Shown one piece after another: positions 9,399-18,677 of a stretch of 64,000 bases of DNA (within the stretch, counting starts at the first letter, position 1; every line of letters begins with the position of its first letter). Made by a program: the position numbers and the translations under genes. The notes beneath the pieces were generated by a model. That model was not told the DNA's origin, searched no databases, and saw nothing but the letters and a program-made list of their open reading frames with translations. The DNA is from Palleronia abyssalis. GTDB taxonomy: Bacteria; Pseudomonadota; Alphaproteobacteria; Rhodobacterales; Rhodobacteraceae. The stretch spans positions 176,660 through 240,659 of the forward strand of contig NZ_ONZF01000005.1 of the NCBI RefSeq assembly GCF_900302445.1, read 5' to 3'.

Positions 9399-10789
9399 CG
9401 CCGGACTGGCTTGATGACCTTCGCGCCACCCTTCCAGACGAGGCGCTGCGCGAGGTGGGCGACGCCTATCTCGCCGAACCTCGCGGCACTTGGCGCGGGA
9501 GCGCGGGCGCGGTCGTCGCACCGCGCAATGCTGAGGAAGTATCGCAGGTCGTTCGGTTCGCCGCTGCCCGCGGCATTCCCATAGTCCCCTGGGGCGGGGG
9601 GACCGGACTGGTCGGCGGCCAGACCATGCCCGACGCCGCGCCGATCCTTCTGACAACTGAACGCATGCGCGCCATCCGCGCGGTTCACCCGGCCGAGAAC
9701 GTCCTTATCGTCGAGGCAGGCTGTATCCTGGCCGATGTGCAGTCCGCCGCGGCCCAAGCGGATCGTCTGTTCCCCCTGGCATTGGCCAGCGAGGGCACTG
9801 CGCGGATCGGGGGGCTGTTGTCCACCAATGCGGGCGGGGTGAACGTCCTGCGCTACGGCAATGCGCGCGACCTTTGCCTGGGGATCGAGGCCGTGATGCC
9901 CTCGGGCGAGGTATTCCGGGGGCTGAGGCGCCTGCGCAAGGACAACACAGGTTATGACCTGAAGGGACTACTGATAGGGGCGGAAGGGACCTTGGGGATC
10001 ATCACCGCCGCAGCGTTGCGCCTCTTCCCACGTCCGGTCAGCAGTGGGACGTCGATGATGGTGGTTCCCGGCCCCGAAGCCGCCCTCGACCTTCTGTCAA
10101 TGGCACAGGCATCGGGCGGCGTGTCGGCGTTCGAACTTATCTCAGGGCAGGGGCTGCGATTCCTGGCCGAGACCGACCTGCCTGTCCGCCCCCCCTTCGA
10201 CGAGGTGCCGGAGTGGAGCGTCTTGATCGACCTGGGACTGGGGCCGGGGGGTGATCCGCAGAAGCAACTTGAAACCCTGTTCGCCGAAGCGTTCGACATA
10301 GGACTGGTCAGCGACGGGGTCATCGCGCAAAGCGAACAGCAGCGCCATGACCTATGGGCGGTGCGCGAGACCATTCCCGAGGCGAACAAGCGTGTCGGGG
10401 CCATCGTCTCGAACGACATTTCCCTGCCTCTGTCGGCGGTCCCGGACTTCATCGAGGGATGCACTATCCGCCTGCGGCGCGAGGAGGACCTGCGGATCAA
10501 TTGTTTCGGGCATCTTGGCGACGGGAATCTTCACTATAATCTGTTCCCGGTCGAAGGCCGGACCAAGGCCGATTATGCCGGCCGCGCAGCGATCCTGCGC
10601 GAGATCGTGGACGAAGAGGTCGCCGCGCGCGAAGGCTCGTTCTCGGCAGAGCATGGCGTGGGACGTCTGAAAGTCGGCGTTCTGGAGCGGTACGGCGATC
10701 CGACCAAGCTTGCGGCCATGCGGGCGATCAAGGATGCCCTCGATCCCAAGGGAATCATGAATCCGGGGGCTGTGCTGCGCAGCCGCTGA
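9395..10789 (+). CDS. FAD-binding oxidase/dehydrogenase, GlcD / D-lactate dehydrogenase type
   Basis: The 464-residue flavoprotein belongs to the vanillyl-alcohol-oxidase superfamily and resembles glycolate oxidase GlcD, D-2-hydroxyglutarate dehydrogenase and D-lactate dehydrogenase. The FAD PCMH-type domain is shown by PWGGGTGLVGGQ near residue 66 and by ASEGTARIGGLLSTNAGG near residue 131. The C-terminal domain has CFGHLGDGNLHYN and the terminal motif SAEHGVGRLK. These enzymes oxidise D-2-hydroxy acids; the exact substrate cannot be told. It overlaps the upstream gene by 4 bases and converges on the ABC transporter. Confidence 0.94.
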   Translation: MTPDWLDDLRATLPDEALREVGDAYLAEPRGTWRGSAGAVVAPRNAEEVSQVVRFAAARGIPIVPWGGGTGLVGGQTMPDAAPILLTTERMRAIRAVHPAENVLIVEAGCILADVQSAAAQADRLFPLALASEGTARIGGLLSTNAGGVNVLRYGNARDLCLGIEAVMPSGEVFRGLRRLRKDNTGYDLKGLLIGAEGTLGIITAAALRLFPRPVSSGTSMMVVPGPEAALDLLSMAQASGGVSAFELISGQGLRFLAETDLPVRPPFDEVPEWSVLIDLGLGPGGDPQKQLETLFAEAFDIGLVSDGVIAQSEQQRHDLWAVRETIPEANKRVGAIVSNDISLPLSAVPDFIEGCTIRLRREEDLRINCFGHLGDGNLHYNLFPVEGRTKADYAGRAAILREIVDEEVAAREGSFSAEHGVGRLKVGVLERYGDPTKLAAMRAIKDALDPKGIMNPGAVLRSR

Positions 10790-10793
10790 CCTC

Positions 10794-11600
10794 CTAGCGC
10801 ATGAAGTTGGGGCGCAGCCGCATGCGCTTCTGGCTTTCGCGGGGCAGGTGGCGATTCAGTCGTTTCGACGCGGCGGCGAACAGCCCCACGATGCACAACG
10901 TCAGCAGGATGAAATAGCCCGCAAGGATCGGGTAGGGCACGAACGGGTTGAAGGTCTTGTCCGCGAAATAGCTGGCGTAATAGAGGGCGTCGCCTTTCTG
11001 CTGCCAAGCTGGAAAGCCCGAGAAGAAGACCAGCGTTGTCGCGTGGAAGAGAAAGATCGCCTCGTTCGTGTAGGCGGGCCATGCCAGCCGCAGCATGGTG
11101 GGAAAGGTGATGCGGCGGAACTTGGTCCAGCCGGTCAGGCCGTAGGCTTCGGCCGCCTCCATGTCGCCGCGGGGGATCGCCCTCAGCGCACCATAAAAGA
11201 TTTCGCCCGAATAGGCCGCCGTGTTGCAGAACAGGACGATCAGCGCCCCCAGCCATGCGGCCGTGAAGGGATCGAAGACGGATGAGCTGCCTTTCAGGGA
11301 CAGGAACGCGAAATAGGCGAAAAAGAATTGGATGAAGAGCGGGGAGCCCCGAAAGATCAGGATGAACCACTCGGCTGCCTTTCGGGCAAGGATGATCCGC
11401 GAGGCCTTTCCCATGGCCAACGCCGTCGCCAGGAAAAAGCCGAGTGCCAGAGCAACTATCGCAAAATAGACATTCCAGATCAGGCCCGACCCGATCAGGG
11501 TGAATTGCTGGCACAGGGTGAAATCGTCCCGGGGTAAAAGCCGTTCACCGATGCCGACCGCCCTCAGGGCATAATCCTGAACAGTTTGCCAGCAGCTCAT
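10794..11600 (-). CDS. Amino-acid ABC transporter permease (HisM-like)
   Basis: This inner-membrane permease belongs to a polar amino-acid importer of the His/Arg/octopine family. The 268-residue product has about five transmembrane segments and the EAA loop that contacts the ATPase (MEAAEAYGLTGWTKFRRI, about residues 151-168). The N-terminus MSCWQTVQDYALRAVGIGER is typical of the second permease of these systems. It overlaps the HisQ-like gene by 4 bases and ends the four-gene operon, just past the convergent FAD oxidase gene. Confidence 0.94.
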   Translation of the reverse strand: MSCWQTVQDYALRAVGIGERLLPRDDFTLCQQFTLIGSGLIWNVYFAIVALALGFFLATALAMGKASRIILARKAAEWFILIFRGSPLFIQFFFAYFAFLSLKGSSSVFDPFTAAWLGALIVLFCNTAAYSGEIFYGALRAIPRGDMEAAEAYGLTGWTKFRRITFPTMLRLAWPAYTNEAIFLFHATTLVFFSGFPAWQQKGDALYYASYFADKTFNPFVPYPILAGYFILLTLCIVGLFAAASKRLNRHLPRESQKRMRLRPNFMR

Positions 11601-12451
11601 CTGGCGACCGCCTGTCCGGCCGTCAGACGCGTCATCAGCCGATCAAGAACGACCTCGGACACGCGGGTCAACGCCAGGTAGAAGATCAGCAGCGCCAAGA
11701 AGTACCACATCCGCCAGTCGCCATGGGGATAGTCGGTGAAGCCGGGGGTCTTGGTGCCGCCAAGCTCGCGCGCCCAATAGACGATATCCTCGATCCCCAA
11801 CAGAAACAGCAGGGGCGTCGCCTTGATCAGGACCATCCACAGGTTCGATAGCCCGGGCAGCGCATAGACCCACATCTGCGGAACGACGATGCGCCGGAAG
11901 GTCTGCGCCCGGGACAAGCCATAGGCCGCGGCCGTTTCAAGCTGCGCCTTCGGCACCGCCATCATCGCCCCAAAAAGGACATTGGCGGCGAACGCTCCGA
12001 AAACGATCGCGAAGGTGACGATTGCGATGGCAAAGCCATAGACTTCGTGCATCCATTGCGGTGCGTTGCCCGACGGGGTCTTGGCGGCCGCGCAGACGGC
12101 GAATTCGGTCCCTTGCCGGATCGGCTGCGTCCAGTCCGGGCACACGATCTGGTGGCGAAGGTATTCGATTCCCTGATCCAGCGCGATGACGAAGAACAAA
12201 AAGAAGGCGATGTCCGGAACGCCGCGAACGATGGCGATGTAAGTCTTGCCGATCATCCGAAGCGGCGGGATGCGAGACCGAGCGGCGACGGCGCCGCCTA
12301 ACCCGAACATCAAGGCTGTAGGAGCCGTGATCGCCAGAAGTAGCAATACCGTCCCGAACGAGCCGTAGAACGCCAAGTGCTTGCCGGTGGTCAAATAGCA
12401 GACCAGCCAGGAAAGTCCGTCAAGCGTCGCGGGATCGGTACAGTCGAACAG
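11597..12451 (-). CDS. Amino-acid ABC transporter permease (HisQ-like), probable CTG start
   Basis: This is the partner permease of the importer, with the EAA loop LETAAAYGLSRAQTFRRI. No ATG opens the frame. A TTG at 12394 would start at residue 20, inside the conserved N-terminal block. In-frame sequence upstream reads LFDCTDPATLDGLSWLVCY, which I recognise as the usual family N-terminus, and is preceded by GGAGG 9 bases before a CTG codon. I therefore extend the gene to that CTG. A lost ATG through mutation or sequence error is the alternative. Confidence 0.85.
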   Translation of the reverse strand: MFDCTDPATLDGLSWLVCYLTTGKHLAFYGSFGTVLLLLAITAPTALMFGLGGAVAARSRIPPLRMIGKTYIAIVRGVPDIAFFLFFVIALDQGIEYLRHQIVCPDWTQPIRQGTEFAVCAAAKTPSGNAPQWMHEVYGFAIAIVTFAIVFGAFAANVLFGAMMAVPKAQLETAAAYGLSRAQTFRRIVVPQMWVYALPGLSNLWMVLIKATPLLFLLGIEDIVYWARELGGTKTPGFTDYPHGDWRMWYFLALLIFYLALTRVSEVVLDRLMTRLTAGQAVAR

Positions 12452-12515
12452 GGGACCTAACCTCCGGCCGCGCCAATCTGGTCATGGACCTCAGGGCGGT
12501 GGGCCAAATGGAAGA

Positions 12516-12551
12516 CCAAGGCGAGCCCGCTTCGGGGCGGGCCCGCCTTGG
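12516..12551 (-). terminator. Strong hairpin between binding-protein and permease genes
   Basis: A 15-bp inverted repeat with a single mismatch (CCAAGGCG...CGCCTTGG) closes on a 6-base loop, between the substrate-binding-protein stop and the HisQ-like start on the minus strand. There is no T tract after it. Stems at this place in ABC operons typically protect the binding-protein message or partly terminate transcription, so the binding protein is made in excess. Confidence 0.7.
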
Positions 12552-12561
12552 CAGACATCGT

Positions 12562-13281
12562 TCAGAACGTTGCCGATTCCGGCAGCCATTTTTCGATCAG
12601 CTCGTTCAGCGTCCCGTCGTCTTTCATGGACTGGATCGCCGCGTCGAACTGTTCGGTCAATTCGTCATCGGAGTCGCGCAGGCCCATGCCGATCCCGCCG
12701 CCCAGAAGAACGTCTTCGCCGACGAACTGCATTTCCGAGTTTTCGACCAGCGGCACGAGGAACGCCTTATCGGCCAGCACCGCGTCGGCCTCGCCGTTGC
12801 GCACCGCGGCTGCGGTTTCCTCGGGGGTGGCGAATTCGACCAATGTCGCGCCGTCCATCGAAGCCACGTGGCTGGCCTGGATCGTGCCGGTCTGCGCCGC
12901 GATCACGCCGCCCTCGAGGTCGACATCGCCCATGGCGGCGAAGGACGAGGGGTCGGGCTGGGTGTAGGGCTGGGTGAAGTCGATCACCTCGTCGCGCTCG
13001 TCGGTGATCGACATACCTGCGATGATGACGTCGTAGTTGCCGGACTGAAGGTTGGGAATGATCGAGTCCCACTCGTTCGTGACCCATTCGCAGGTCAGCT
13101 CGGCCCGGGCGCACAGCTCGTCGCCCAGCTCACGCTCGAACCCGGCGACCTCGCCGTCGTCGTTCAGAAAGTTGTACGGGGGGTACGCCCCCTCGGTTCC
13201 CAAGCGGACCGTGTCCTGCTGGGCCAGGGCCATCCCGGTCGACAATGCCAAGGCTGCGGTGCCTAAAAGAAGCGTTTTCAT
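12562..13281 (-). CDS. Amino-acid ABC transporter substrate-binding protein
   Basis: This is the periplasmic binding protein of the importer (SBP family 3, HisJ/ArgT-like), 239 residues. The signal peptide MKTLLLGTAALALSTGMALAQ is clear and is followed by VRLGTEGAYPPYNFLNDDGE, the family motif that opens the ligand cleft. The second ATG is preferred because GGGAGA sits 5 bases before it, while the ATG 12 bases upstream has no ribosome site. Arg, His or a related cationic amino acid is the likely ligand, by family only. Confidence 0.94.
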   Translation of the reverse strand: MKTLLLGTAALALSTGMALAQQDTVRLGTEGAYPPYNFLNDDGEVAGFERELGDELCARAELTCEWVTNEWDSIIPNLQSGNYDVIIAGMSITDERDEVIDFTQPYTQPDPSSFAAMGDVDLEGGVIAAQTGTIQASHVASMDGATLVEFATPEETAAAVRNGEADAVLADKAFLVPLVENSEMQFVGEDVLLGGGIGMGLRDSDDELTEQFDAAIQSMKDDGTLNELIEKWLPESATF

Positions 13282-13400
13282 TTTATCTCCCATTTTTCAT
13301 TGGCGCGATGCCGCGCGTGCGATGGCCGTCAGGGTTACGGCAACGGGCCCGGTTGGCAAGCGCAATGGGCCGCCCGGACGCTGGGTCAAGTCCGGTCTGC

Positions 13401-14171
13401 CTAAGCCGGAACCGTGGATGACAGAAAACCGCGCAGACGCGCGCTTTCCGGCTGAGAGAACAGGCGTTCCGGCGGGCCTTCCTCTTCGACCAGGCCTTGG
13501 TGAAGGAAAATGACGTGGTCCGAACAGTCGCGTGCCATATTCATGTCGTGCGTGACGAGGATCATGGTCCGGCCTTCCTCGGCCAAGGCCTTGATGACGC
13601 GCACGACTTCCTGTTCCAGTTCCGGATCCAGTGCGCTGGTCGGTTCGTCGAACAGAAGCGCGCGCGGCTCCATCGCAAGGGCGCGGGCGATGGCGGCGCG
13701 TTGCTGCTGCCCGCCCGAAAGCTGGGCGGGATAGCGGTCGGCCTTGTCGCCGATCCCGACCTTCTGAAGATAGCCGCGTGCGGCGCCCTCGACCTCGGCG
13801 CGGTCGCGTCTTAGAACCTGAACGGGGGCCTCCATGACGTTTTGCAGGATCGTCATGTGGGACCATAGGTTGAAGGACTGGAACACCATGGAAAGGTTGG
13901 TGCGTATGCGCGTGACCTGCTTGGGATCCGCCGGACGACGGTCGAGGCCCTTGCCCTTCCAACGCACGGGCTCGCCTTCGAACGAAATCTCGCCCTGCTG
14001 GCTGTCTTCCAGAAGGTTGCAGCACCGCAAAAGCGTGGATTTTCCGGATCCAGAAGACCCGATGAGCGAGACGACATGCCCACGAGGTGCGGTCAGGTCG
14101 ACACCCTTGAGGACTTCGAGATCGCCATAGCTTTTGTGCAGGTCGCGGATCGACAGGACAGGCGCGGTCAC
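13401..14171 (-). CDS. Amino-acid ABC transporter ATP-binding protein
   Basis: This is the ATPase of the polar amino-acid importer, about 256 residues. Walker [10 protein letters not shown] is near residue 40, the Q-loop region is MVFQSFNLW, the signature is LSGGQQQR and Walker B is [15 protein letters not shown] is chosen as start because GGAGG stands 4 bases upstream and the protein then begins [16 protein letters not shown], as in relatives. In-frame ATGs further upstream lack ribosome sites. It is the first gene of the operon (ATPase, binding protein, HisQ-like, HisM-like). Confidence 0.94.
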   Translation of the reverse strand: MTAPVLSIRDLHKSYGDLEVLKGVDLTAPRGHVVSLIGSSGSGKSTLLRCCNLLEDSQQGEISFEGEPVRWKGKGLDRRPADPKQVTRIRTNLSMVFQSFNLWSHMTILQNVMEAPVQVLRRDRAEVEGAARGYLQKVGIGDKADRYPAQLSGGQQQRAAIARALAMEPRALLFDEPTSALDPELEQEVVRVIKALAEEGRTMILVTHDMNMARDCSDHVIFLHQGLVEEEGPPERLFSQPESARLRGFLSSTVPA

Positions 14172-14228
14172 GGAACCTCCGGTTTGCATCCGGGGAATAA
14201 GGGCGCAGCATGGGCCGGAATGCAAGTG

Positions 14229-14675
14229 TCAGGCGGGGCGGCGATCCTCGACCCGGCGACGGGCCATGTTGCTGTCGCGATCGTTGACGCCAAGCATGGG
14301 CGCGATCATCCGCATCAGCGAGTCCTCTTCCTCATCCCGGTGACCGTCGGCCAGAACCACGTCCCACAGCGCCTCGATCACGCCGATCCGGTCGTCATAG
14401 GGCACGCCGTCCTTGATGGCGCGGGTGAAGCGAACGGTATCGGGGGCCTCGGTCTCGACCAGTTCGGCTTCGGAGCGAAGCGCGCGTGCCTCGGACTGCG
14501 ACAGACCGTAGCGGGTTGCCAGAGACCGATCGATGCGATCCTTTTCGGCGCTTTCGTAGACGTCGTCGGCGCGCGCCAGCCGCACAAGAAGCGCGGCAAG
14601 TGCCAGGCGGGCATCCGTCTCGGGCATCGGGTCGGGCGCGGGGTCGGTCAGACGGCGTATGAGATCAGCAAACAT
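14229..14675 (-). CDS. TerB-like tellurite-resistance-domain protein
   Basis: The small all-helical protein of about 148 residues matches the TerB/DjlA N-terminal domain. It has LALAALLVRLARADDVYESAEKD near residue 31, where acidic residues form a metal site in TerB. A repeat of the pattern follows at IEALWDVVLADGHRDEEED. The start MFADLIRRL is favoured by family N-termini over an ATG 27 bases upstream. TerB-domain proteins are often of unknown role outside ter operons, and no ter genes are nearby. Confidence 0.85.
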   Translation of the reverse strand: MFADLIRRLTDPAPDPMPETDARLALAALLVRLARADDVYESAEKDRIDRSLATRYGLSQSEARALRSEAELVETEAPDTVRFTRAIKDGVPYDDRIGVIEALWDVVLADGHRDEEEDSLMRMIAPMLGVNDRDSNMARRRVEDRRPA

Positions 14676-14816
14676 GCCCAGCGATATATGCGGCTGTTGC
14701 AAAAACGCAAATCACGGGATGTTTTCTTGGCGATAAGCAACCACAGGGCGATGTGCCTGTTGTTCGGCAAGTGAATGCCCTATGTTCGGGGCAACTTCTG
14801 GATTTCGGACGGATTC

Positions 14817-15629
14817 ATGCTTTACCGCTTCGCCACCGCCGCAACGTTGAGCCTTCTGGCACCTGCTGCCTTCGCGGGCGATCTGACCCTGCCGATGGCA
14901 GAGCCCGCGCCAGTGTATGCCGCCCCAGCCCCTGCTGCCTCGCCGAACCTGGTTTTCACCTTGTCGGGCGGTATAGCCGTCAAGCCCGAGTATTTCGGGT
15001 CCGAGGATTATACAGTCGGCCCCAGCTTCGGGTTCGGTCTGAACTTCGTCGATATCGGACCGGTCAACTTCGGATCGGCCGACCCCTACTATCAGGCCGA
15101 GGGTTTGGGACTGCGCGGGTCGTTCCGCTACGTCGACGAGCGGTCCGAAGATGACAGTCCCGAACTGGCGGGCCTCGACGATGTCGACGAAACCTACGAA
15201 CTTGGGCTTGGCGTCGGATACCAATCGGTTCGGTTCGATGCGTTCTTGGACGTGCGTTACGGGATCGGCGGCCATGAGAGCTTCGTGGGCGAGGTCGGCG
15301 CCGATGTGAAGGCGAACCCGTCCGAGCGTCTGACGCTGTCTGCGGGTCCGCGCCTGTTGTTCGGGACGGACGACTACGCATCCACCTACTTCGACGTGGA
15401 CGAAGCGACCTCGACGCTGTCCCAATACGACGCGGATGGTGGTCTGATGACCGCCGGCGTCGAAGTCGGCGCAAAGTACCGGATCACCGACAATTGGGGC
15501 GTCCAGGGCGCACTGACCTATGACCGCTTTGTTGGCGATGCCAAGGATAGCCCCATCGTGCAGCAGGGCAGCGAAGACTCCTACGGCCTGAGCGTCGGTC
15601 TGACCCGCCGGATCACCTTGGATTTCTGA
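14817..15629 (+). CDS. MipA/OmpV family outer-membrane protein
   Basis: The 270-residue protein has a signal peptide (MLYRFATAATLSLLAPAAFAG) followed by a proline/alanine-rich linker and a beta-barrel. The sequence FTLSGGIAVKPEYFGSEDYTVGP opens the barrel as in MipA/OmpV proteins. The C-terminus RRITLDF ends in phenylalanine, the outer-membrane insertion signal. MipA proteins are linked to murein-hydrolase scaffolding or small-solute uptake; no specific role can be assigned here. An in-frame ATG 42 bases upstream would spoil the signal peptide. Confidence 0.88.
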   Translation: MLYRFATAATLSLLAPAAFAGDLTLPMAEPAPVYAAPAPAASPNLVFTLSGGIAVKPEYFGSEDYTVGPSFGFGLNFVDIGPVNFGSADPYYQAEGLGLRGSFRYVDERSEDDSPELAGLDDVDETYELGLGVGYQSVRFDAFLDVRYGIGGHESFVGEVGADVKANPSERLTLSAGPRLLFGTDDYASTYFDVDEATSTLSQYDADGGLMTAGVEVGAKYRITDNWGVQGALTYDRFVGDAKDSPIVQQGSEDSYGLSVGLTRRITLDF

Positions 15630-15653
15630 GAATTTACCGTACTATGCGGTGCT

Positions 15654-15680
15654 GGCCGGTCCCTTCGCGGGGCCGGCCTT
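15654..15680 (+). terminator. Rho-independent terminator after the MipA-like gene
   Basis: A 10-bp stem (GGCCGGTCCC with GGGGCCGGCC) closes on a short TTCGC loop and is followed by TTCTTC, 24 bases after the stop codon. It lies between two convergent genes and may serve both. Confidence 0.75.
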
Positions 15681-15699
15681 CTTCGTTCCGCGCTCGGCT

Positions 15700-16293
15700 T
15701 CAGACCGGTGGAAGGCTGCCGTCCGCACTGACCCCGGCAAGGTTCGCCGTGGGAGTGCCGTCTTCAGCTTGCTGGACGAACAGGATCGCCTGGTCGCCGG
15801 CTTGAAGCTGTCGGTCGGGATCGGGGCCGAAGGACGTGATCGGAGTTCCTTCGGGAACGATCACACGCTCTTCTGTGCCGTCATACTCGACATTCAGGAC
15901 CCGGCCGTCGGACGCGCTTTCGACTTCGCCCACAGTCGCATTCGTCATCAGGCTGTCTTCCGTCAGGTCCCAGGCCCGCTCGCCTTCGCCCGTGCCCCGC
16001 ATGGTTTCCGGGAACACGTTGATCGAGATCGCAACCTTTTCCCCGTCTTCCTGCCGAGAGGGGATGGACAAGAAGTCGCCGGGGCCAACATCTTCGGGGG
16101 CGATCTGCCGATATACCATCACCATGAAGTTCTCGGCCATCTCGACATCATAGGTCTGGGCACCGGTCGTCTCGATCGAGATCGTGCTGTCCTCGATGGA
16201 CAGGATCTCGCCGCGCAAATGAACGGTTTCCTGCGCCAGTGCGGGCGTCGCGAGGAAAAGGGTGGCCAGTAGGGGGGCGAAGCGGGGGATCAT
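15700..16293 (-). CDS. Exported protein of unknown function (DUF5666-like repeats)
   Basis: About 197 residues with a signal peptide ending ALAQ. The mature part has beta-rich segments such as RGEILSIEDSTISIE and ESASDGRVLNVEYDGTEERV. These resemble the short OB-like repeats of exported DUF5666-type proteins, which suggests a small-ligand or metal-binding role, but this is only a resemblance. The start is set by AGGAG five bases before the ATG; a longer reading 30 bases upstream lacks a ribosome site. Confidence 0.75.
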   Translation of the reverse strand: MIPRFAPLLATLFLATPALAQETVHLRGEILSIEDSTISIETTGAQTYDVEMAENFMVMVYRQIAPEDVGPGDFLSIPSRQEDGEKVAISINVFPETMRGTGEGERAWDLTEDSLMTNATVGEVESASDGRVLNVEYDGTEERVIVPEGTPITSFGPDPDRQLQAGDQAILFVQQAEDGTPTANLAGVSADGSLPPV

Positions 16294-16344
16294 ATCGTCT
16301 CCTGTGTGATTTGCACAAGTCAACGACGGCCGACTACGGGAAGT

Positions 16345-17130
16345 TCAGTCCCCCAGATCGGCAAACAGGTTTTCGTCCTCGTCGAACTCGATCACATCCT
16401 CGGACGAGCTGCCGTTGTTTATGTCCTTCACCTGCACCCGGCCGTTTCCATTTCCGGTCACGACGATGTCGCAGATGTCGATGAACAGCCCGTTTTCCAC
16501 CACGCCGGGGATCTGGTTCAAAACCAGCGCCATCTGCCGTGCGTTGCCGATGCGGCCGAGGTGGAGATCGAGGATGTGGTTCCCCTCATCGGTGATGTAA
16601 GGCGCGTTGCCGTCCATCCGCAGCGTGACCTTGTCGCCCATCACGTCCAGCGCAGCGATGGTTTCCTCAAGCAGGGCCTTGGTGGTCTGCCAGCCGAAGG
16701 GAATGACCTCGACCGGCAGGGGGAAGGCGCCCAGCGTCTCGACCTGCTTGGTGCGGTCGGCGATCACGATCATCCGGTCCGACGCCGTGGCGACGATCTT
16801 CTCCTGCAAAAGGGCGCCGCCGCCGCCTTTGATCAGGTTCAGTTCGGGATCGTATTCGTCGGCCCCGTCGATGGTCAGGTCCAGCCACTTCGCTTCGTCC
16901 AGGGTCGTGACCGAAATGCCGACATCCCGCGCCAGCTCGGCCGTGCGGATCGAGGTCGGCACGCCGGTGATCTTCAATCCGTCCTCGACCAGTTCGCCCA
17001 GGCAACGGACCAGCCATGCGGCGGTCGACCCTGTCCCGAGGCCCACGCGCATCCCGTCCTCGACAAATTCGCAGGCACGCTTGGCGGCGACGAATTTCGC
17101 GGTGTCGATGGCAGAAAGCTTGGCAGGCAT
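16345..17130 (-). CDS. rpiA: Ribose-5-phosphate isomerase A
   Basis: RpiA interconverts ribose 5-phosphate and ribulose 5-phosphate in the pentose phosphate pathway. The 261-residue product shows the active-site blocks GLGTGSTAAW, TIDGADEYDP and KGGGGALLQEKI in the usual order. The C-terminus has an acidic extension (SSSEDVIEFDEDENLFADLGD), which I associate with Rhodobacteraceae RpiA. The start MPAKLSAIDTAK follows GAAAGG; a longer frame upstream is not supported. It diverges from sdaA. Confidence 0.96.
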   Translation of the reverse strand: MPAKLSAIDTAKFVAAKRACEFVEDGMRVGLGTGSTAAWLVRCLGELVEDGLKITGVPTSIRTAELARDVGISVTTLDEAKWLDLTIDGADEYDPELNLIKGGGGALLQEKIVATASDRMIVIADRTKQVETLGAFPLPVEVIPFGWQTTKALLEETIAALDVMGDKVTLRMDGNAPYITDEGNHILDLHLGRIGNARQMALVLNQIPGVVENGLFIDICDIVVTGNGNGRVQVKDINNGSSSEDVIEFDEDENLFADLGD

Positions 17131-17288
17131 GGTGGCGGACCTTTCGCGCAGGTTTGGGCAGGTATAGGCGCAAGGGCGACCCCGCGCCAAGGAAAACCGG
17201 CCCGATGACGGTGCCTGATCGGGAAAGGTCGCTTCGCGAACGGTGCCCGGTCATAGGTGTGACATCACCGAAAGCGAAAGGAGCACTC

Positions 17289-18662
17289 ATGTTCATTTCC
17301 GTCCTCGACCTTTTCAAGATCGGTATCGGCCCGTCCTCGTCGCACACGATGGGGCCAATGGTGGCAGCGAAACGGTTCCTCGACCTGTTGCGCGGGTCTG
17401 CTTTCGAACCCGCGGGCATTTCGGTCAGCCTGCACGGCTCGCTGGCCTTCACCGGCAAGGGGCACGCCACGGACCGGGCTGTGATCCTTGGCCTCGGGGG
17501 GGTCACGCTAAATGATTACGACGCGGACGCGGCCGACGTGCTTCTAACCCGCATCGAGACGGAGCGTCGCGTCACACCGGAAGGTTTGCCGCCCCTGGCC
17601 TTCGACCCCCAGAAGGACGTGATCTTCGACTTCGACCGCTCCATCGAGGGGCACGCGAACGCGCTGGAATTCTTCGCCCGCGATGCCGAGGGCGACGTTG
17701 TGCTGCGTCAGGTCTATTTCTCGGTCGGGGGCGGTTTCGTGCTCAGTGAGGCCGAGTTCACCGACGGCACCGATAGCGATGACGGCCCGCCTGTGCCGCA
17801 TCCCTTCCGCAGCGCCGAGGATATGCTGAGGATGTGCCGGGAAAGCGGCCAAAGCATTGCCGAGTTGAAGCGGGCGAACGAACATACCAGGGCTTCCCGT
17901 GCGAAGGTCCATGATGGCCTTGCGCGGATCTGGACCGAGATGAACGACTGCATCGACCGCGGATTGGCGGCCGAAGGCGTATTGCCCGGCGGCTTGGGGG
18001 TGAAGCGGCGCGCGGCGGCCCTGTCCGAAGGGCTGATCGCCGATCGCGGGCGCAACCAGCCGCAGCCTCATCAGGCGATGGATTGGCTTGCCGCCTACGC
18101 GATGGCGGTGAACGAAGAGAACGCCGCGGGGGGCCGGGTGGTGACGGCCCCGACGAATGGTGCGGCAGGGGTGGTGCCCGCCGTGATCCGCTACTGGCTG
18201 GACCACGTGCCGGGGTCGAGCACGGCGAAAGTCCCTGAATTCCTGCTGACCGCAGCGGCGATCGGGGGGCTGGTGAAGCACAATGCCTCGATCTCTGGCG
18301 CGGAATGCGGGTGTCAGGCCGAAGTGGGCAGTGCCGCGGCAATGGCCGCGGCCGGGCTGTGCGCCGTTCTGGATGGCACGCCCGAGCAGGTCGAGAACGC
18401 CGCCGAAATTGCCTTGGAGCATCACCTGGGCATGACCTGCGATCCCGTTCGGGGGCTGGTCCAGGTTCCGTGTATCGAACGCAACGGCATGGGCGCGATG
18501 AAGGCCGTTGGCGCCGCTTCACTGGCATTGCGGGGGGACGGGACGCATTTCGTACCACTGGACGCGGCGATCGAGACCATGCGCCAGACCGGCCGCGACA
18601 TGAGCGAGAAGTACAAGGAAACCTCGCTCGGCGGGCTGGCGGTGAACGTCCCGAACTGCTGA
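17289..18662 (+). CDS. sdaA: L-serine ammonia-lyase (L-serine dehydratase), iron-sulfur type
   Basis: This enzyme deaminates L-serine to pyruvate with a [4Fe-4S] cluster. The 457-residue single-chain protein begins [22 protein letters not shown], with the beta-domain SSSHT signature. The alpha domain carries the cluster cysteines, seen in [15 protein letters not shown] and [21 protein letters not shown] lies 5 bases before the ATG. It converges with the thiamine pyrophosphokinase gene. Confidence 0.96.
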   Translation: MFISVLDLFKIGIGPSSSHTMGPMVAAKRFLDLLRGSAFEPAGISVSLHGSLAFTGKGHATDRAVILGLGGVTLNDYDADAADVLLTRIETERRVTPEGLPPLAFDPQKDVIFDFDRSIEGHANALEFFARDAEGDVVLRQVYFSVGGGFVLSEAEFTDGTDSDDGPPVPHPFRSAEDMLRMCRESGQSIAELKRANEHTRASRAKVHDGLARIWTEMNDCIDRGLAAEGVLPGGLGVKRRAAALSEGLIADRGRNQPQPHQAMDWLAAYAMAVNEENAAGGRVVTAPTNGAAGVVPAVIRYWLDHVPGSSTAKVPEFLLTAAAIGGLVKHNASISGAECGCQAEVGSAAAMAAAGLCAVLDGTPEQVENAAEIALEHHLGMTCDPVRGLVQVPCIERNGMGAMKAVGAASLALRGDGTHFVPLDAAIETMRQTGRDMSEKYKETSLGGLAVNVPNC

Positions 18663-18677
18663 CCGGTGAATGCGCCG

